55,191 nt of DNA from Falsiroseomonas sp. (GTDB lineage Bacteria; Pseudomonadota; Alphaproteobacteria; Acetobacterales; Acetobacteraceae): assembly GCF_030695085.1 (NCBI RefSeq), contig NZ_JAUYTS010000142.1:1-55191 (forward strand), given 5' to 3'. Of this stretch, positions 45,006 to 53,191 are shown piece after piece. Numbering within the stretch: position 1 is the first letter of the stretch; the number at the start of each line of letters is the position of its first letter. The position numbers and the translations under genes were made by a program. A model generated the notes under the pieces. The model was not told the DNA's origin, did no database searches, and saw nothing but the letters and a program-made list of their open reading frames with translations.

Positions 45006-45874
45006 GCATTCCCTTCCTGCGCGACGACCCCCTGCCGCCCGGCACGGTGACACAAGTCGCGCCCGGCGTGCGGCGCATCCTGTGCGACAATCCCGGCCCC
45101 TTCACCTGGCGCGGCACCAATACCTGGGTGATCGGCCAGGGCCGCGTGGCGGTGCTGGACCCGGGGCCGGCCGATGCCGCGCATCTCGCCGCCATCATGC
45201 GGGCGACGGAAGGCGAGACCATCACCCATATCCTGGTCAGCCACACCCATCGCGACCATTCCCCGGGCGTCACCGCCCTGCAGGCGGCAACCGGCGCGCG
45301 CAGCTACGGCTTCGGCCCGCATCTGACCCCGCCCGACCAGGGCGGGGAGGGGGGCGACCACAGCTTCACGCCGGATGTGACGCTGGCCGATGGCGCGGTG
45401 CTGGAGGGTGACGAATTCCGTCTGACCGCAATCCACACCCCCGGCCATTGCGCCAACCACCTGTGCTTCGCGCGGGAAGACGGCGTGGTGTTCAGCGCCG
45501 ACCATGTGATGAGCTGGTCCACCACCGTGGTCAGCCCGCCGGATGGCGACATGGCCGCCTACATGGCCTCGCTGGGGAAGCTGGCCGCGCGCGATGCCCA
45601 CCTGTACCTGCCCGGCCATGGCCCGCCCTTGCCCAACCCCGCGCCCTTCGTCGCGGCGCTGGCCGCGCATCGGCTGGAGCGGGAGGCGAAGGTGCGGGAT
45701 GCCCTGCGCGCCGCCCAACGCGCGACGGCGCTGGAACTGGTGCCGGCGGTCTATGGCCCGGTGCTGGAGCCGAAGCTGGTGCCGGCGGCGGCGCGCAGCC
45801 TGCTGGCGCATCTGATCAAGCTGGCGGCCGAGGGCCAGGCCGTGCAGGACGGGGAGAGCTTCGAGCCGCGCTGA
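45002..45874 (+). CDS. MBL-fold metal-dependent hydrolase (GloB/LACTB2-like)
   Basis: A cytoplasmic protein of 290 residues with the metal-binding HxHxDH motif in LVSHTHRDHSPGV (His81, His83, Asp85, His86), then TPGHCANHLCF (third site), VFSADHVMSW (bridging Asp) and LYLPGHGPP (last His). The C-terminal helical part fits LACTB2/RNase-like or glyoxalase II-like members. There is no lactamase-type signal peptide. It is the last gene of the plus-strand operon and is followed by a near-perfect palindrome. Function in acyl-CoA thioester cleavage is possible from the neighbouring dehydratase but not shown. Confidence 0.88.
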   Translation: MSIPFLRDDPLPPGTVTQVAPGVRRILCDNPGPFTWRGTNTWVIGQGRVAVLDPGPADAAHLAAIMRATEGETITHILVSHTHRDHSPGVTALQAATGARSYGFGPHLTPPDQGGEGGDHSFTPDVTLADGAVLEGDEFRLTAIHTPGHCANHLCFAREDGVVFSADHVMSWSTTVVSPPDGDMAAYMASLGKLAARDAHLYLPGHGPPLPNPAPFVAALAAHRLEREAKVRDALRAAQRATALELVPAVYGPVLEPKLVPAAARSLLAHLIKLAAEGQAVQDGESFEPR

Positions 45875-45883
45875 CCCGCTTCT

Positions 45884-45907
45884 CCCTCCCCCGCTTGCGG
45901 GGGAGGG
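45884..45907. terminator. Palindromic hairpin between convergent genes
   Basis: CCCTCCCCCGC at 45884-45894 and GCGGGGGAGGG at 45897-45907 are perfect 11-base arms around a two-base centre, and further G-rich sequence follows. It lies between the convergent MBL and Nudix genes and probably stops transcription from both sides. This G-rich palindrome also looks like the dispersed REP-like elements common in alphaproteobacterial genomes, so other copies may exist outside this window. Confidence 0.55.
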
Positions 45908-45926
45908 TCGGGGTGGGGGCCGCCGC

Positions 45927-46604
45927 CTACCCGTCGCTCATCCGGTTATCCTGGCCGCGAAAGACAATGCGCGGTCGTTCCGCGCGCCGCTCCGCCGGCA
46001 CCTCCAGCCATTCGGCAAATTCGCCAAGAATCTTGGCCGTGATATCCGCCAGCTTCGCCGCCCGCGCCGCGCGCAGCCCGTACCAGGCCAGCCCCTCCAA
46101 TTCCCCGGACCCGCTGATCTCGCCGCGCACCGCCTCGGCGGGGGCGATCAGGAAGCGGGCGTTGAAGCGCATGCTGCGCGTCGTCGGCGTCACTGCGCGG
46201 CAAAGATAGTCCAGCGGCGCGAGGTCGGCGAGCAGCCGCTGCCCCTTCCGCTCACCCAGCAGCAGCCCGGTTTCCTCATACAATTCACGCACCGCCGCCA
46301 CGCCCAGCGCGCGCGCCAGCGAGGGCTTCGCCTGATGCGCCAGCAGCCCGAAGGTTTCCGGCTTCATCTCGGAAAGTGCCTTCACGCCATGGTCGCCGCG
46401 ATCCACCCGGCCGCCCGGAAACACCAGGATGCTCGGCATGAATTTGTGCTTGGGGTGGCGCATGCCCATCAGGATCTCGGGCTCGCCGGAGCCCTGGCGC
46501 CAGACGATCAGGCTCGACGCATGGCGCGGCACCACGGTGCGCTTGCGCGGGCCGGGGATCAGGTCACCGGTGCCGCCGGGGTTGTCGGCCGTCGCGTCAG
46601 CCAA
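45927..46604 (-). CDS. Nudix hydrolase (NUDT7/NUDT19-like, insertion in Nudix box)
   Basis: About 225 residues. After MPSILVFPGGRVDRGDHG comes an insertion of roughly 30 residues, and then the core box VAAVRELYEETGLLLGE with the REUXEEXGU residues that hold magnesium. Insertions of this kind occur in the CoA/acyl-CoA-cleaving NUDT19-like group, which would suit the acyl-CoA genes upstream; that is inference. The start is uncertain: a TTG at 46604 overlaps the nitroreductase stop by 8 bases and gives LADATADNPGG. The frame extends to 46790 but only as a shadow of the neighbour. It is the last gene of the minus operon. Confidence 0.8.
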   Translation of the reverse strand: MADATADNPGGTGDLIPGPRKRTVVPRHASSLIVWRQGSGEPEILMGMRHPKHKFMPSILVFPGGRVDRGDHGVKALSEMKPETFGLLAHQAKPSLARALGVAAVRELYEETGLLLGERKGQRLLADLAPLDYLCRAVTPTTRSMRFNARFLIAPAEAVRGEISGSGELEGLAWYGLRAARAAKLADITAKILGEFAEWLEVPAERRAERPRIVFRGQDNRMSDG

Positions 46605-47409
46605 GGTTGATGCCTCGCGTCGCCAGCCAGGCGCGGAAATTCGCGCGTTCCGGCACGGAAAGCTGCCGCGCCGCATTCTCGGACCAGGTGCAGCCTTCCG
46701 GCTTCGGTCCATGCACATCCGGATAGCGCGGCTTCCCCGGCGGGCGCAGCGCATCATAGGCGGGCAGGGCGGCGGCGAGCCTGCTGTCATCGTAGGTTTC
46801 GCGATGCACCACCACGGCAGGCGGCAGCCGCGGCGAGGTCTCGTTGCGCTTGTCCGGGAAGCCCAGCGTCAGCCCGGCCAGCGGAAACACCCCCTCCGGC
46901 AGCCCGAACAACCCCTGCACCAGCGCCAGGTTGTTGCGGACATAGGAGATCGGGCAGGTGCCGAGGCCCATCGCCTCCGCCGCCATGATTCCGAAGCCCA
47001 TCGCCAGCGCCGCATCGGCGCTGGCATTCAGGAAGGTGTCGATGCTGTCATTGCCATGTTCGCGGCCCTGCGCCGCGCAGACCTGCCGCCCGCGCCGGAT
47101 ATCGCCGCAGAACAGCAGCAGCACCGGCGCCTGCTTGATCCAAGGCATGGTGCCGATCGCATCCGCCACCTGGGCGATTTTTTCCGAATTGCGCGTCACC
47201 AATATCGAATATTGCTGCAGGTCCGATTTGGCGGGCGCCGATTGCGCGCCGGCCAGAATCAGGTCCAGCAGCGCATCCGGCACCGGGTCCGGCCGGTAGC
47301 TTCGGGTCACCCGCCGGTCCAGCAGCATGGCCAGGCCGGCGGGGATTTCGGCGGGAGGGGTGAAGGGCAGGGCGCCGTAGCGGGCGCGGATCAGGGCTTC
47401 GGCATCCAT
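46597..47409 (-). CDS. Nitroreductase family protein (FMN-dependent)
   Basis: This 270-residue flavoprotein has the FMN-site start LLDRRVTRSYRPDPVPDALL, QSAPAKSDLQQYSILVTRNS and GFGIMAAEAMGLGTCPISYV, VRNNLALVQGLFGLPEGVFP, the pattern of NfsA/FRP-type NAD(P)H-dependent reductases. The C-terminal 40 residues are extra. The ATG at 47409 is chosen; an upstream ATG at 47454 would overlap the CoA-ligase stop (47432) and has no family similarity. It probably reduces a quinone, nitro group or enone; nothing here tells which. It lies 22 bases downstream of the CoA-ligase gene. Confidence 0.83.
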   Translation of the reverse strand: MDAEALIRARYGALPFTPPAEIPAGLAMLLDRRVTRSYRPDPVPDALLDLILAGAQSAPAKSDLQQYSILVTRNSEKIAQVADAIGTMPWIKQAPVLLLFCGDIRRGRQVCAAQGREHGNDSIDTFLNASADAALAMGFGIMAAEAMGLGTCPISYVRNNLALVQGLFGLPEGVFPLAGLTLGFPDKRNETSPRLPPAVVVHRETYDDSRLAAALPAYDALRPPGKPRYPDVHGPKPEGCTWSENAARQLSVPERANFRAWLATRGINLG

Positions 47410-47431
47410 GTTCCGCAGCCTGCCATGACAA

Positions 47432-49474
47432 CTACCGCAGCACCACCCAGGCATCGGCGACCGTCACGCCTTCGCCCGGCCGGCCGATGATCAGCGGGTT
47501 GATCTCCGCCTCCGCCACCTGCTCCACGGAAGCGAGGCGGGACGCCGCGACCACGGCCTGCGCCAGCGCGTCGAGGTCGCCCAGCGGCAGGTTGCGCCAG
47601 CCCGAAAGAGGCTTCAGCGCGCGCACCTCCGCAATCATCTCCCGCGCCGTGTCGAGGTCCACCGGCGCCAGGCGCAGCGCGATGTCGCGATGCAACTCGG
47701 ACAGCACGCCGCCGGCGCCGAGCAGCACCACCGGCCCCACCTCCGGGTCCCGCCGGAAGCCGAGAATGGCCTCCGCCAGCCCCTTCGCCATCGGCTGCAC
47801 CAGCATTCCGGTGATCTTCGCCCCTGGCGCCGCCGCCGTGACGCGCGCCCGCATGGCGGCCGCGGCCTCCCGCAGCGCATCGGCGTCGGCGATGTTCAGC
47901 GCGACGCCGCCAACTTCCGTTTTGTGCGCCAGGTCCGGCGACAGGATCTTGAGCGCGACCGGATAGCGCATGCCATCCGGCGGCGAGTCCTGCATGACGG
48001 CGAAGGGCGAATCCAGGCCAAGCGCCGCGAATACGCCGCGCGCATCCGCCTCATCCGGCCGTGCCGGCAGCGTGATGGCCGGTGCGGGCAGCTCGGGAAT
48101 AGCCCGCGGCGCCTGCCAGGCGCAGAAGGCGTTGATGCAGTCGGCGGCGGATTCGGCGGTGCGGAAGGCGGCGATGCCGGCCTCCGCCAGCAGGCGCAGC
48201 GACGCCTCCGCCTGCGGCGCGAGGAAGGCGGCCACCGGCTTGCCCGGCACCTTCACCCCCTCGACAATGCCCGCCACCGCATCCTTCGGCCGGAACTGTG
48301 CCGAACTGCCGATGACGGCCAGCACGAGGTCCGTATCCTCCGCGGCCCGCAGCGCATCCAGCGCCGCCATGACGCGATCCGGACGTGCGCCGGCCAGCGT
48401 CAGGTCCAGCAGCCGCGCATGCGCGTTGAACTTTGCGGATTCCAGCTTCGTGGCGGCCTTCGCATCCGGCTTGCGCGCCTCGATCCCCAGCACGCCGAGC
48501 GCATCGACGGCCAAGGCACCGCCGCCACCCGTCGTTGTCATTACGCTGACCGCGCGGTGGCTGCGTGCCGGCGCGCGCCGCCCGGCGACCAGCAACGGAA
48601 GTTCCAGCAGCGACTCCAGCATGGAAACGCGTAAAATTCCATGCGCGCGGAAGAAGGCATCCGCCGCCGCATCGCTGCCCGCCAGCGCGCCGGTATGGCT
48701 GGTGGCAAGCTCCGCACCGAACGGGCTGCGGCCGAGCTTCAGCGCGATGATCGGCTTGTTCAGCGCGCGGGCCTTGGCAGCGGCGGCGGCCATCTGCTCA
48801 GGCGCGCGGATCGCTTCCAGGAACAGCGCGACCGCATCCACATCCGGGTCATCCAGCAGCAGGGAGGCGATCTCGCCCGCCGTGAGATCGGCCTCGTTCC
48901 CCGTGCCGATGAGATGCGAGAAGCCCAGGCCCCGCGCCGCGCCGCGCGACAGCAGCGCCCCCATCATGGAGCCGGATTGCGAGACCAGCGCGACGCGCCC
49001 GGCCGGCAGATCCTCCGCCTCCAGCGCCGCATTGGTGGTCAGCGCGGTGCGGGCGTTGAGATTGACCACACCCATCGAATTCGGCCCGAGCAGCCGCAGT
49101 CCGCTGGCCTGTGCGGCGGCCAGCACGCGGGCCTGCAAGGCAGCCCCTTCCGGCCCCGCTTCCGCGAAACCATCGGCCAGCACACAGGCCACCGGAATGC
49201 CGCGGGCGGCACAGGCCGCGACCTGCGCCTCGACATTATCCGTGCCGAGCAGAATGTACGCAAAGTCGATTTCGCCCGGAATATCGGCCAGCGAGGCATA
49301 GGCGCGTTCGCCCAGCACCTCCGCCGCGCGCGGATTCACGGGGAACAACTCCCCGGTAAACCCATGCCGGCGCAGATAGCGCTGCGGCCGCGCCGTCAGC
49401 CGCTGCTCATCGGCGGAAGCGCCGATCAGCGCGATGAGGCGCGGATTGAGAAGCGCCTGCGCCAGAGGTGTCAC
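47432..49474 (-). CDS. ADP-forming acyl-CoA synthetase (acetate-CoA ligase type)
   Basis: The 680-residue product combines the CoA-binding and ATP-grasp parts of NDP-forming acyl-CoA synthetases. The CoA-binding domain starts NPRLIALIGASADE, followed by LLGPNSMGVVNLNA, LVSQSGSMMGALLSRGA and TSHTGALAGSDAA near 280, which carries the phosphohistidine region. The C-terminal ATP-grasp part reads VALKILSPDLAHKTEVGGVA, then GAKITGMLVQPMAKG and EAEINPLIIG. Chemically it makes acyl-CoA from acid, ATP and CoA, or the reverse. The start is a GTG that overlaps the dehydrogenase stop (GTGA). It follows acyl-CoA dehydrogenase and SDR genes. The acid is not identifiable. Confidence 0.88.
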   Translation of the reverse strand: MTPLAQALLNPRLIALIGASADEQRLTARPQRYLRRHGFTGELFPVNPRAAEVLGERAYASLADIPGEIDFAYILLGTDNVEAQVAACAARGIPVACVLADGFAEAGPEGAALQARVLAAAQASGLRLLGPNSMGVVNLNARTALTTNAALEAEDLPAGRVALVSQSGSMMGALLSRGAARGLGFSHLIGTGNEADLTAGEIASLLLDDPDVDAVALFLEAIRAPEQMAAAAAKARALNKPIIALKLGRSPFGAELATSHTGALAGSDAAADAFFRAHGILRVSMLESLLELPLLVAGRRAPARSHRAVSVMTTTGGGGALAVDALGVLGIEARKPDAKAATKLESAKFNAHARLLDLTLAGARPDRVMAALDALRAAEDTDLVLAVIGSSAQFRPKDAVAGIVEGVKVPGKPVAAFLAPQAEASLRLLAEAGIAAFRTAESAADCINAFCAWQAPRAIPELPAPAITLPARPDEADARGVFAALGLDSPFAVMQDSPPDGMRYPVALKILSPDLAHKTEVGGVALNIADADALREAAAAMRARVTAAAPGAKITGMLVQPMAKGLAEAILGFRRDPEVGPVVLLGAGGVLSELHRDIALRLAPVDLDTAREMIAEVRALKPLSGWRNLPLGDLDALAQAVVAASRLASVEQVAEAEINPLIIGRPGEGVTVADAWVVLR

Positions 49475-50622
49475 TTGGACGGCCTTTGAGAAAAACTGCG
49501 GCCAAAGACGCCCTCGGCGATGCGGTTCTTCATCACCTCCAGGCTGCCGCCCGCGATCATCCAGCCGCGCGTCTTGCGCACGCAATACTCGATCAGCAGG
49601 TCCTGGCTATAGCCCGTGCCGCCCATGATCTGCATCGATTCGTTCGAGCACATCCACCCCGCCTGGTTGCAGGCGTATTTCGCCATGGCGACGTCCTGCG
49701 CATCCGGCAGCCCGTCCTTGGCGCGCACGGCGGCGCGGTACAGCAGCAACTGCGCGGAATCCAGCGCGACGCGCATCTCCGCGAACTTCCATTGCAGGCC
49801 CTGGAATTCCATCAGCGCCCGGCCGAACTGCTTGCGCTGTTCGGCATGCGCCTTGGCCTGGCGGAAGCAATATTCGCCCAGCGCCAGCGCGCGGGTGGTG
49901 TTGCCGGCACGCTCCACATTGAAGCCCGCGATCTGCTTGCGGAACCCGCCCTCACCGAGCAGCAAATTCTCATCCGGCACGAAGACATTATCAAAGTACA
50001 GCGCGCACCAGGTCTCGCCATTCATGTAGCGGCTGGGCTGGCCGAGGCGAAAGCCCTCCATCCCGCGTTCCAGCAGGACGGAGCCGATGCCGTTCACGCC
50101 TGGCCCGAAGCGGCAATAGATGACGAAGACGCCGGCATCCTCGGTGTTGGAGGTGAACACCTTGCCGCCATTCAGTAGATAGCCGCCCTGCACCTTGGTC
50201 GCGGTGGTCTTGAGGTCGGTCAGCGCCGATCCCGCATCCGGCTCCGTCATGCCGACCGCGGCAATGGTCTCGCCGCGCAACAGCGGTTCGAAATAGCGCT
50301 TCTTCTGGTCCGCCGTCGCGTATTCCGCGAAGGTGCGGAACGCGCCGAAATTGCCGGCCTGCAGCACATCCGCGCTGCGCGGGCAGACATAGGCGATCTG
50401 TTCCATCGCCAGGATCGCATCGAACAGCGTGCCGCCCTGGCCGCCATCCGCCTCCGGCACCATGATGCCGAACAGCCCGTTCTCGGCCATCAGCTTCGCC
50501 ACATCCCAGGGGAAGCGCTCATCATGCGCGCGCGCCAGCGCATCCTTCGCTAGGTTCTGCTCGGCAAAGCGGCGGACGGAATCCTGGAACGCAACCTGTT
50601 CCTCGGTGAGTGAAAAATCCAT
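49471..50622 (-). CDS. Acyl-CoA dehydrogenase
   Basis: This flavoprotein of 383 residues begins MDFSLTEEQVAFQDSVRRFA and contains AVGMTEPDAGSALTDLKTTA, GGKVFTSNTEDA and QIMGGTGYSQDLLIEYCVRK, all typical FAD and substrate-site motifs. The usual C-terminal base (YEG) reads IAGGSLEVMKNRIAEGVFG, so the catalytic glutamate is not there; as in isovaleryl- and long-chain-type enzymes it may be supplied by the earlier helix (GFNVERAGNT). This suggests a branched or unusual substrate, as an inference. It lies between the SDR (TGATG overlap) and the CoA ligase (GTGA overlap) in a tight minus operon. Confidence 0.92.
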   Translation of the reverse strand: MDFSLTEEQVAFQDSVRRFAEQNLAKDALARAHDERFPWDVAKLMAENGLFGIMVPEADGGQGGTLFDAILAMEQIAYVCPRSADVLQAGNFGAFRTFAEYATADQKKRYFEPLLRGETIAAVGMTEPDAGSALTDLKTTATKVQGGYLLNGGKVFTSNTEDAGVFVIYCRFGPGVNGIGSVLLERGMEGFRLGQPSRYMNGETWCALYFDNVFVPDENLLLGEGGFRKQIAGFNVERAGNTTRALALGEYCFRQAKAHAEQRKQFGRALMEFQGLQWKFAEMRVALDSAQLLLYRAAVRAKDGLPDAQDVAMAKYACNQAGWMCSNESMQIMGGTGYSQDLLIEYCVRKTRGWMIAGGSLEVMKNRIAEGVFGRSFSQRPSK

Positions 50623-51533
50623 CAGACGGGATCCCAGGAAAACACATCGCCGGAGCGATCGAGCGGCAGGAAATGGCTGCGGAGCGCGGGTAGGGCGGTC
50701 TCGGCGATCGTCTCCGGCGTCCAGCCCTCGCCGCGATGCGTGGAGCGGATCGGCCGCGGCTGGCTGAACAGGAACAGCTCATTGTGCCGCGCGGCGAAGA
50801 TCTGCCCCGTCACGTCCTTCGCGGCATCACTGGCCAGGAACACCGCCAGCGGCGCGTTCTTGTCCGGCGTCATCTGCTGCAAGCGCGCCACGCGCGCCTT
50901 CTCGGCCTCGGTGGAGGATGGGATGGAACTGGTCATGCGCGACCAGGCGAAGGGCGCGATGCAGTTGGACCGCACGCCGAAACGTTGCATGTCGAGCGCG
51001 ATGGATTTCGACAATGCCGCCACACCGAGCTTCGCCGCCGAATAATTCGCCTGGCCGAAATTGCCGATCAGGCCGGAGGTCGAGGTCATGTGCACATAGG
51101 CGCCGGAGCCCTGCTTGCGAAACTGCTCCGCCGCCGCGCGGCTGACGAAGAAGCTGCCGTTCAGATGCACATTGATGACCGCCAGCCATTCCTCCGGCGA
51201 CATCTTGTGGAAGATCTGGTCGCGCAGGATTCCGGCATTGTTCACCACGATGTCGATGCGCCCGAAGGCATCCATCGCCTGCGCCACGATCCGCTGCGCG
51301 CTGCCCCATTCCGCCACGCTGTCGGTATTGGCCACGGCCTTGCCGCCGCGCTGGTGGATGATGGCCACCGTCTGCTCACCGGGGGTTGCGGAGGTCGGCC
51401 CCTCGCCGGTCAGGCTCGCGCCGATATCGTTCACCACGACGGAGGCGCCCGCCAGCGCCATGGCGACCGCGATCTCCCGCCCAATGCCGCCGCCTGCCCC
51501 GGTGACGATTGCCACCTTGCCTTCGAGCATCAT
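50622..51533 (-). CDS. Short-chain dehydrogenase/reductase (HSD17B4/FabG-like)
   Basis: A 303-residue SDR with the NAD(P)-binding motif VTGAGGGIGREIAVAMA at about 10-26, the NNAG motif in DIVVNNAGILRDQIFHKM, and the catalytic serine and tyrosine-lysine in STSGLIGNFGQANYSAAKLG. The Rossmann insert (GPTSATPGEQTVAIIHQRGG) and the length are typical of the 3-hydroxyacyl-CoA dehydrogenase part of multifunctional enzyme type 2. It is the first gene of the minus operon SDR, acyl-CoA dehydrogenase, CoA ligase, nitroreductase, Nudix, and its promoter should lie in the 113-base gap shared with the ABC operon. Confidence 0.9.
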   Translation of the reverse strand: MMLEGKVAIVTGAGGGIGREIAVAMALAGASVVVNDIGASLTGEGPTSATPGEQTVAIIHQRGGKAVANTDSVAEWGSAQRIVAQAMDAFGRIDIVVNNAGILRDQIFHKMSPEEWLAVINVHLNGSFFVSRAAAEQFRKQGSGAYVHMTSTSGLIGNFGQANYSAAKLGVAALSKSIALDMQRFGVRSNCIAPFAWSRMTSSIPSSTEAEKARVARLQQMTPDKNAPLAVFLASDAAKDVTGQIFAARHNELFLFSQPRPIRSTHRGEGWTPETIAETALPALRSHFLPLDRSGDVFSWDPV

Positions 51534-51646
51534 CCGTTGCCTCCTATCCGTGCAGCCCGCTTCTAATCCCCCGTCGAAGGAGCGTGAAGCCGGGTTGCCG
51601 CATCACGGGGGTGCCGTAAACTCAAGCCTGGATACAAGTGGGGGAC

Positions 51647-52417
51647 ATGGTGGGCTTCGTGGAGCTGGATGGGGTCGGCATGACCTTCCGCGGGCGCACC
51701 GGCGCCTATGAGGCCGTGCGCGACTTCAACCTGGAGTTGTCGGAGGGCGAATTCTTTTGCCTGCTCGGCACTTCGGGCTGTGGCAAGACCACGGTGATGA
51801 ACATGCTGGCGGGGTTCGATACGCCCACCGCCGGCCAGATCCGGCTGGAGGGCAAGCCGGTACGCGGACCCGGCGCCGATCGGGGCGTGGTCTTCCAGGG
51901 GCATGACAGCCTCTATGACTGGCTGACCGCACGGGACAACATCGCATTCGGCCTGCGCCTGCGCGGCATGGGGCGCAGCGAAAGGCGGGCCATCGCGGAC
52001 CGGTTCCTCAACATGGTCGGCCTGACCGGGCAGGGGTCCAAGCACCCCTCCGAGCTTTCCGGCGGGATGAAGCAGCGCATCCAGATCGCCCGCGCGCTGG
52101 CGAATGATCCGCGCATGCTGCTGATGGACGAGCCCTTCGGGGCGCTGGATGCGATGACGCGCGCGGTGCTGCAGACCGAACTCTCCCGCATCTGGTCGGA
52201 GAACCGGAAGACAGTGCTGTTCATCACCCATGACATCGAGGAAGCCTGCGCGCTGGCGACGCGCGTCGGCGTGATGAAGCGCGGCCCGGGCGGCACGCTG
52301 AAGGCGGTGGTGCCGATCGACCTACCCTATCCGCGCGAACGCACCTCGGACGCCTTCATGGCGAGTTTCCGGCAGGTACATGAACTGATTCATGCGGAGA
52401 TCCACCCGCATGAATAG
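51647..52417 (+). CDS. ABC transporter ATP-binding protein (nitrate/sulfonate/taurine type)
   Basis: This ATPase of 256 residues contains Walker A GTSGCGKTTVMNML near 45, the Q-loop in GVVFQGHDSLYDWLTARDNI, the signature LSGGMKQRIQIARAL, Walker B RMLLMDEPFGALD and the H-loop FITHDIEEA. The order and LPYPRERTSDAFM near the end match SsuB/TauB/NrtD. The ATG at 51647, with GGGG just before, is preferred over the GTG at 51638. It overlaps the permease gene by 8 bases and is first in the operon, but its substrate depends on the binding protein downstream. Confidence 0.92.
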   Translation: MVGFVELDGVGMTFRGRTGAYEAVRDFNLELSEGEFFCLLGTSGCGKTTVMNMLAGFDTPTAGQIRLEGKPVRGPGADRGVVFQGHDSLYDWLTARDNIAFGLRLRGMGRSERRAIADRFLNMVGLTGQGSKHPSELSGGMKQRIQIARALANDPRMLLMDEPFGALDAMTRAVLQTELSRIWSENRKTVLFITHDIEEACALATRVGVMKRGPGGTLKAVVPIDLPYPRERTSDAFMASFRQVHELIHAEIHPHE

Positions 52418-53171
52418 CCGATCCGCCACCGTCATCGGCTATGTGCTGGGCTTCGCGCTGCTGTTCGTCATCTGGCACCTGGCCTCGCAATACCTGGTCA
52501 GCTCCGTGCTGTTCCCCTCGCCCTTCCCGGTGTTCGAGCGCGGCTGGGTGTTGCTGGAGGAAGGGCTGCTGCAGGAATCCATCTGGGCCTCGATGCGCCG
52601 CATCATCCAGGGCTTCCTGCTTGGCTCCGCCATCGGCATCCCCGTAGGCCTGGCCATTGGCAGTTTCCGGCCGGTGCGGCTGCTGCTGGAGCCATGGACG
52701 GAATTCTTCCGCTTCATCCCTGCTGTGGCGATGATCACCGTGGCGGTGATCTGGTTCGGCATCGGGGAGGAGAGCAAGATCTTCCTCATCGCCTATACCA
52801 CCGTCTTCGTCGTGATCATCGCCACGGCGGCCGGCGTCGGTGCCGTGGGGCGGGACAAGATCCGTGCGGCGCAATGCCTCGGCGCCAACAAGTTCCAGGT
52901 CTTCGCCCTCGTCGCCCTGCCGGCGACGGTGCCCTACATCCTGACGGGCATGCGGCTGGCGATGGCGAATGCCTTCGTCACCATCGTGGCCGCCGAACTT
53001 GTCGCCAGCAATGATGGGCTCGGCAAGATGCTGTGGGATGCCCGTCTGTTCATGCAGGTGGAGGATATCTTCGTGGCGCTGATTTCGCTCGGCCTGCTGG
53101 GCTTCGCGACGGACCGCGTGTTCCGCCTGCTGATCCGCGCCTTCGCGGGCCGCTTCAACCCGACCATGTGA
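52410..53171 (+). CDS. ABC transporter permease (SsuC/TauC type)
   Basis: The product has 253 residues and about six membrane segments with the binding-protein-dependent transport fold. The EAA loop is recognisable as DKIRAAQCLGANKFQVFALV followed by ALPATVPYILTGMRLAMANA. SMRRIIQGFLLGSAIGIPVG near the N-terminus is typical. The ATG at 52410 is chosen; another ATG at 52392 lies deeper in the ATPase gene. It is cotranscribed with the ATP-binding and solute-binding genes. Confidence 0.92.
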   Translation: MNSRSATVIGYVLGFALLFVIWHLASQYLVSSVLFPSPFPVFERGWVLLEEGLLQESIWASMRRIIQGFLLGSAIGIPVGLAIGSFRPVRLLLEPWTEFFRFIPAVAMITVAVIWFGIGEESKIFLIAYTTVFVVIIATAAGVGAVGRDKIRAAQCLGANKFQVFALVALPATVPYILTGMRLAMANAFVTIVAAELVASNDGLGKMLWDARLFMQVEDIFVALISLGLLGFATDRVFRLLIRAFAGRFNPTM

Positions 53172-53191
53172 AAAACAGGGAGAACAAGAAT

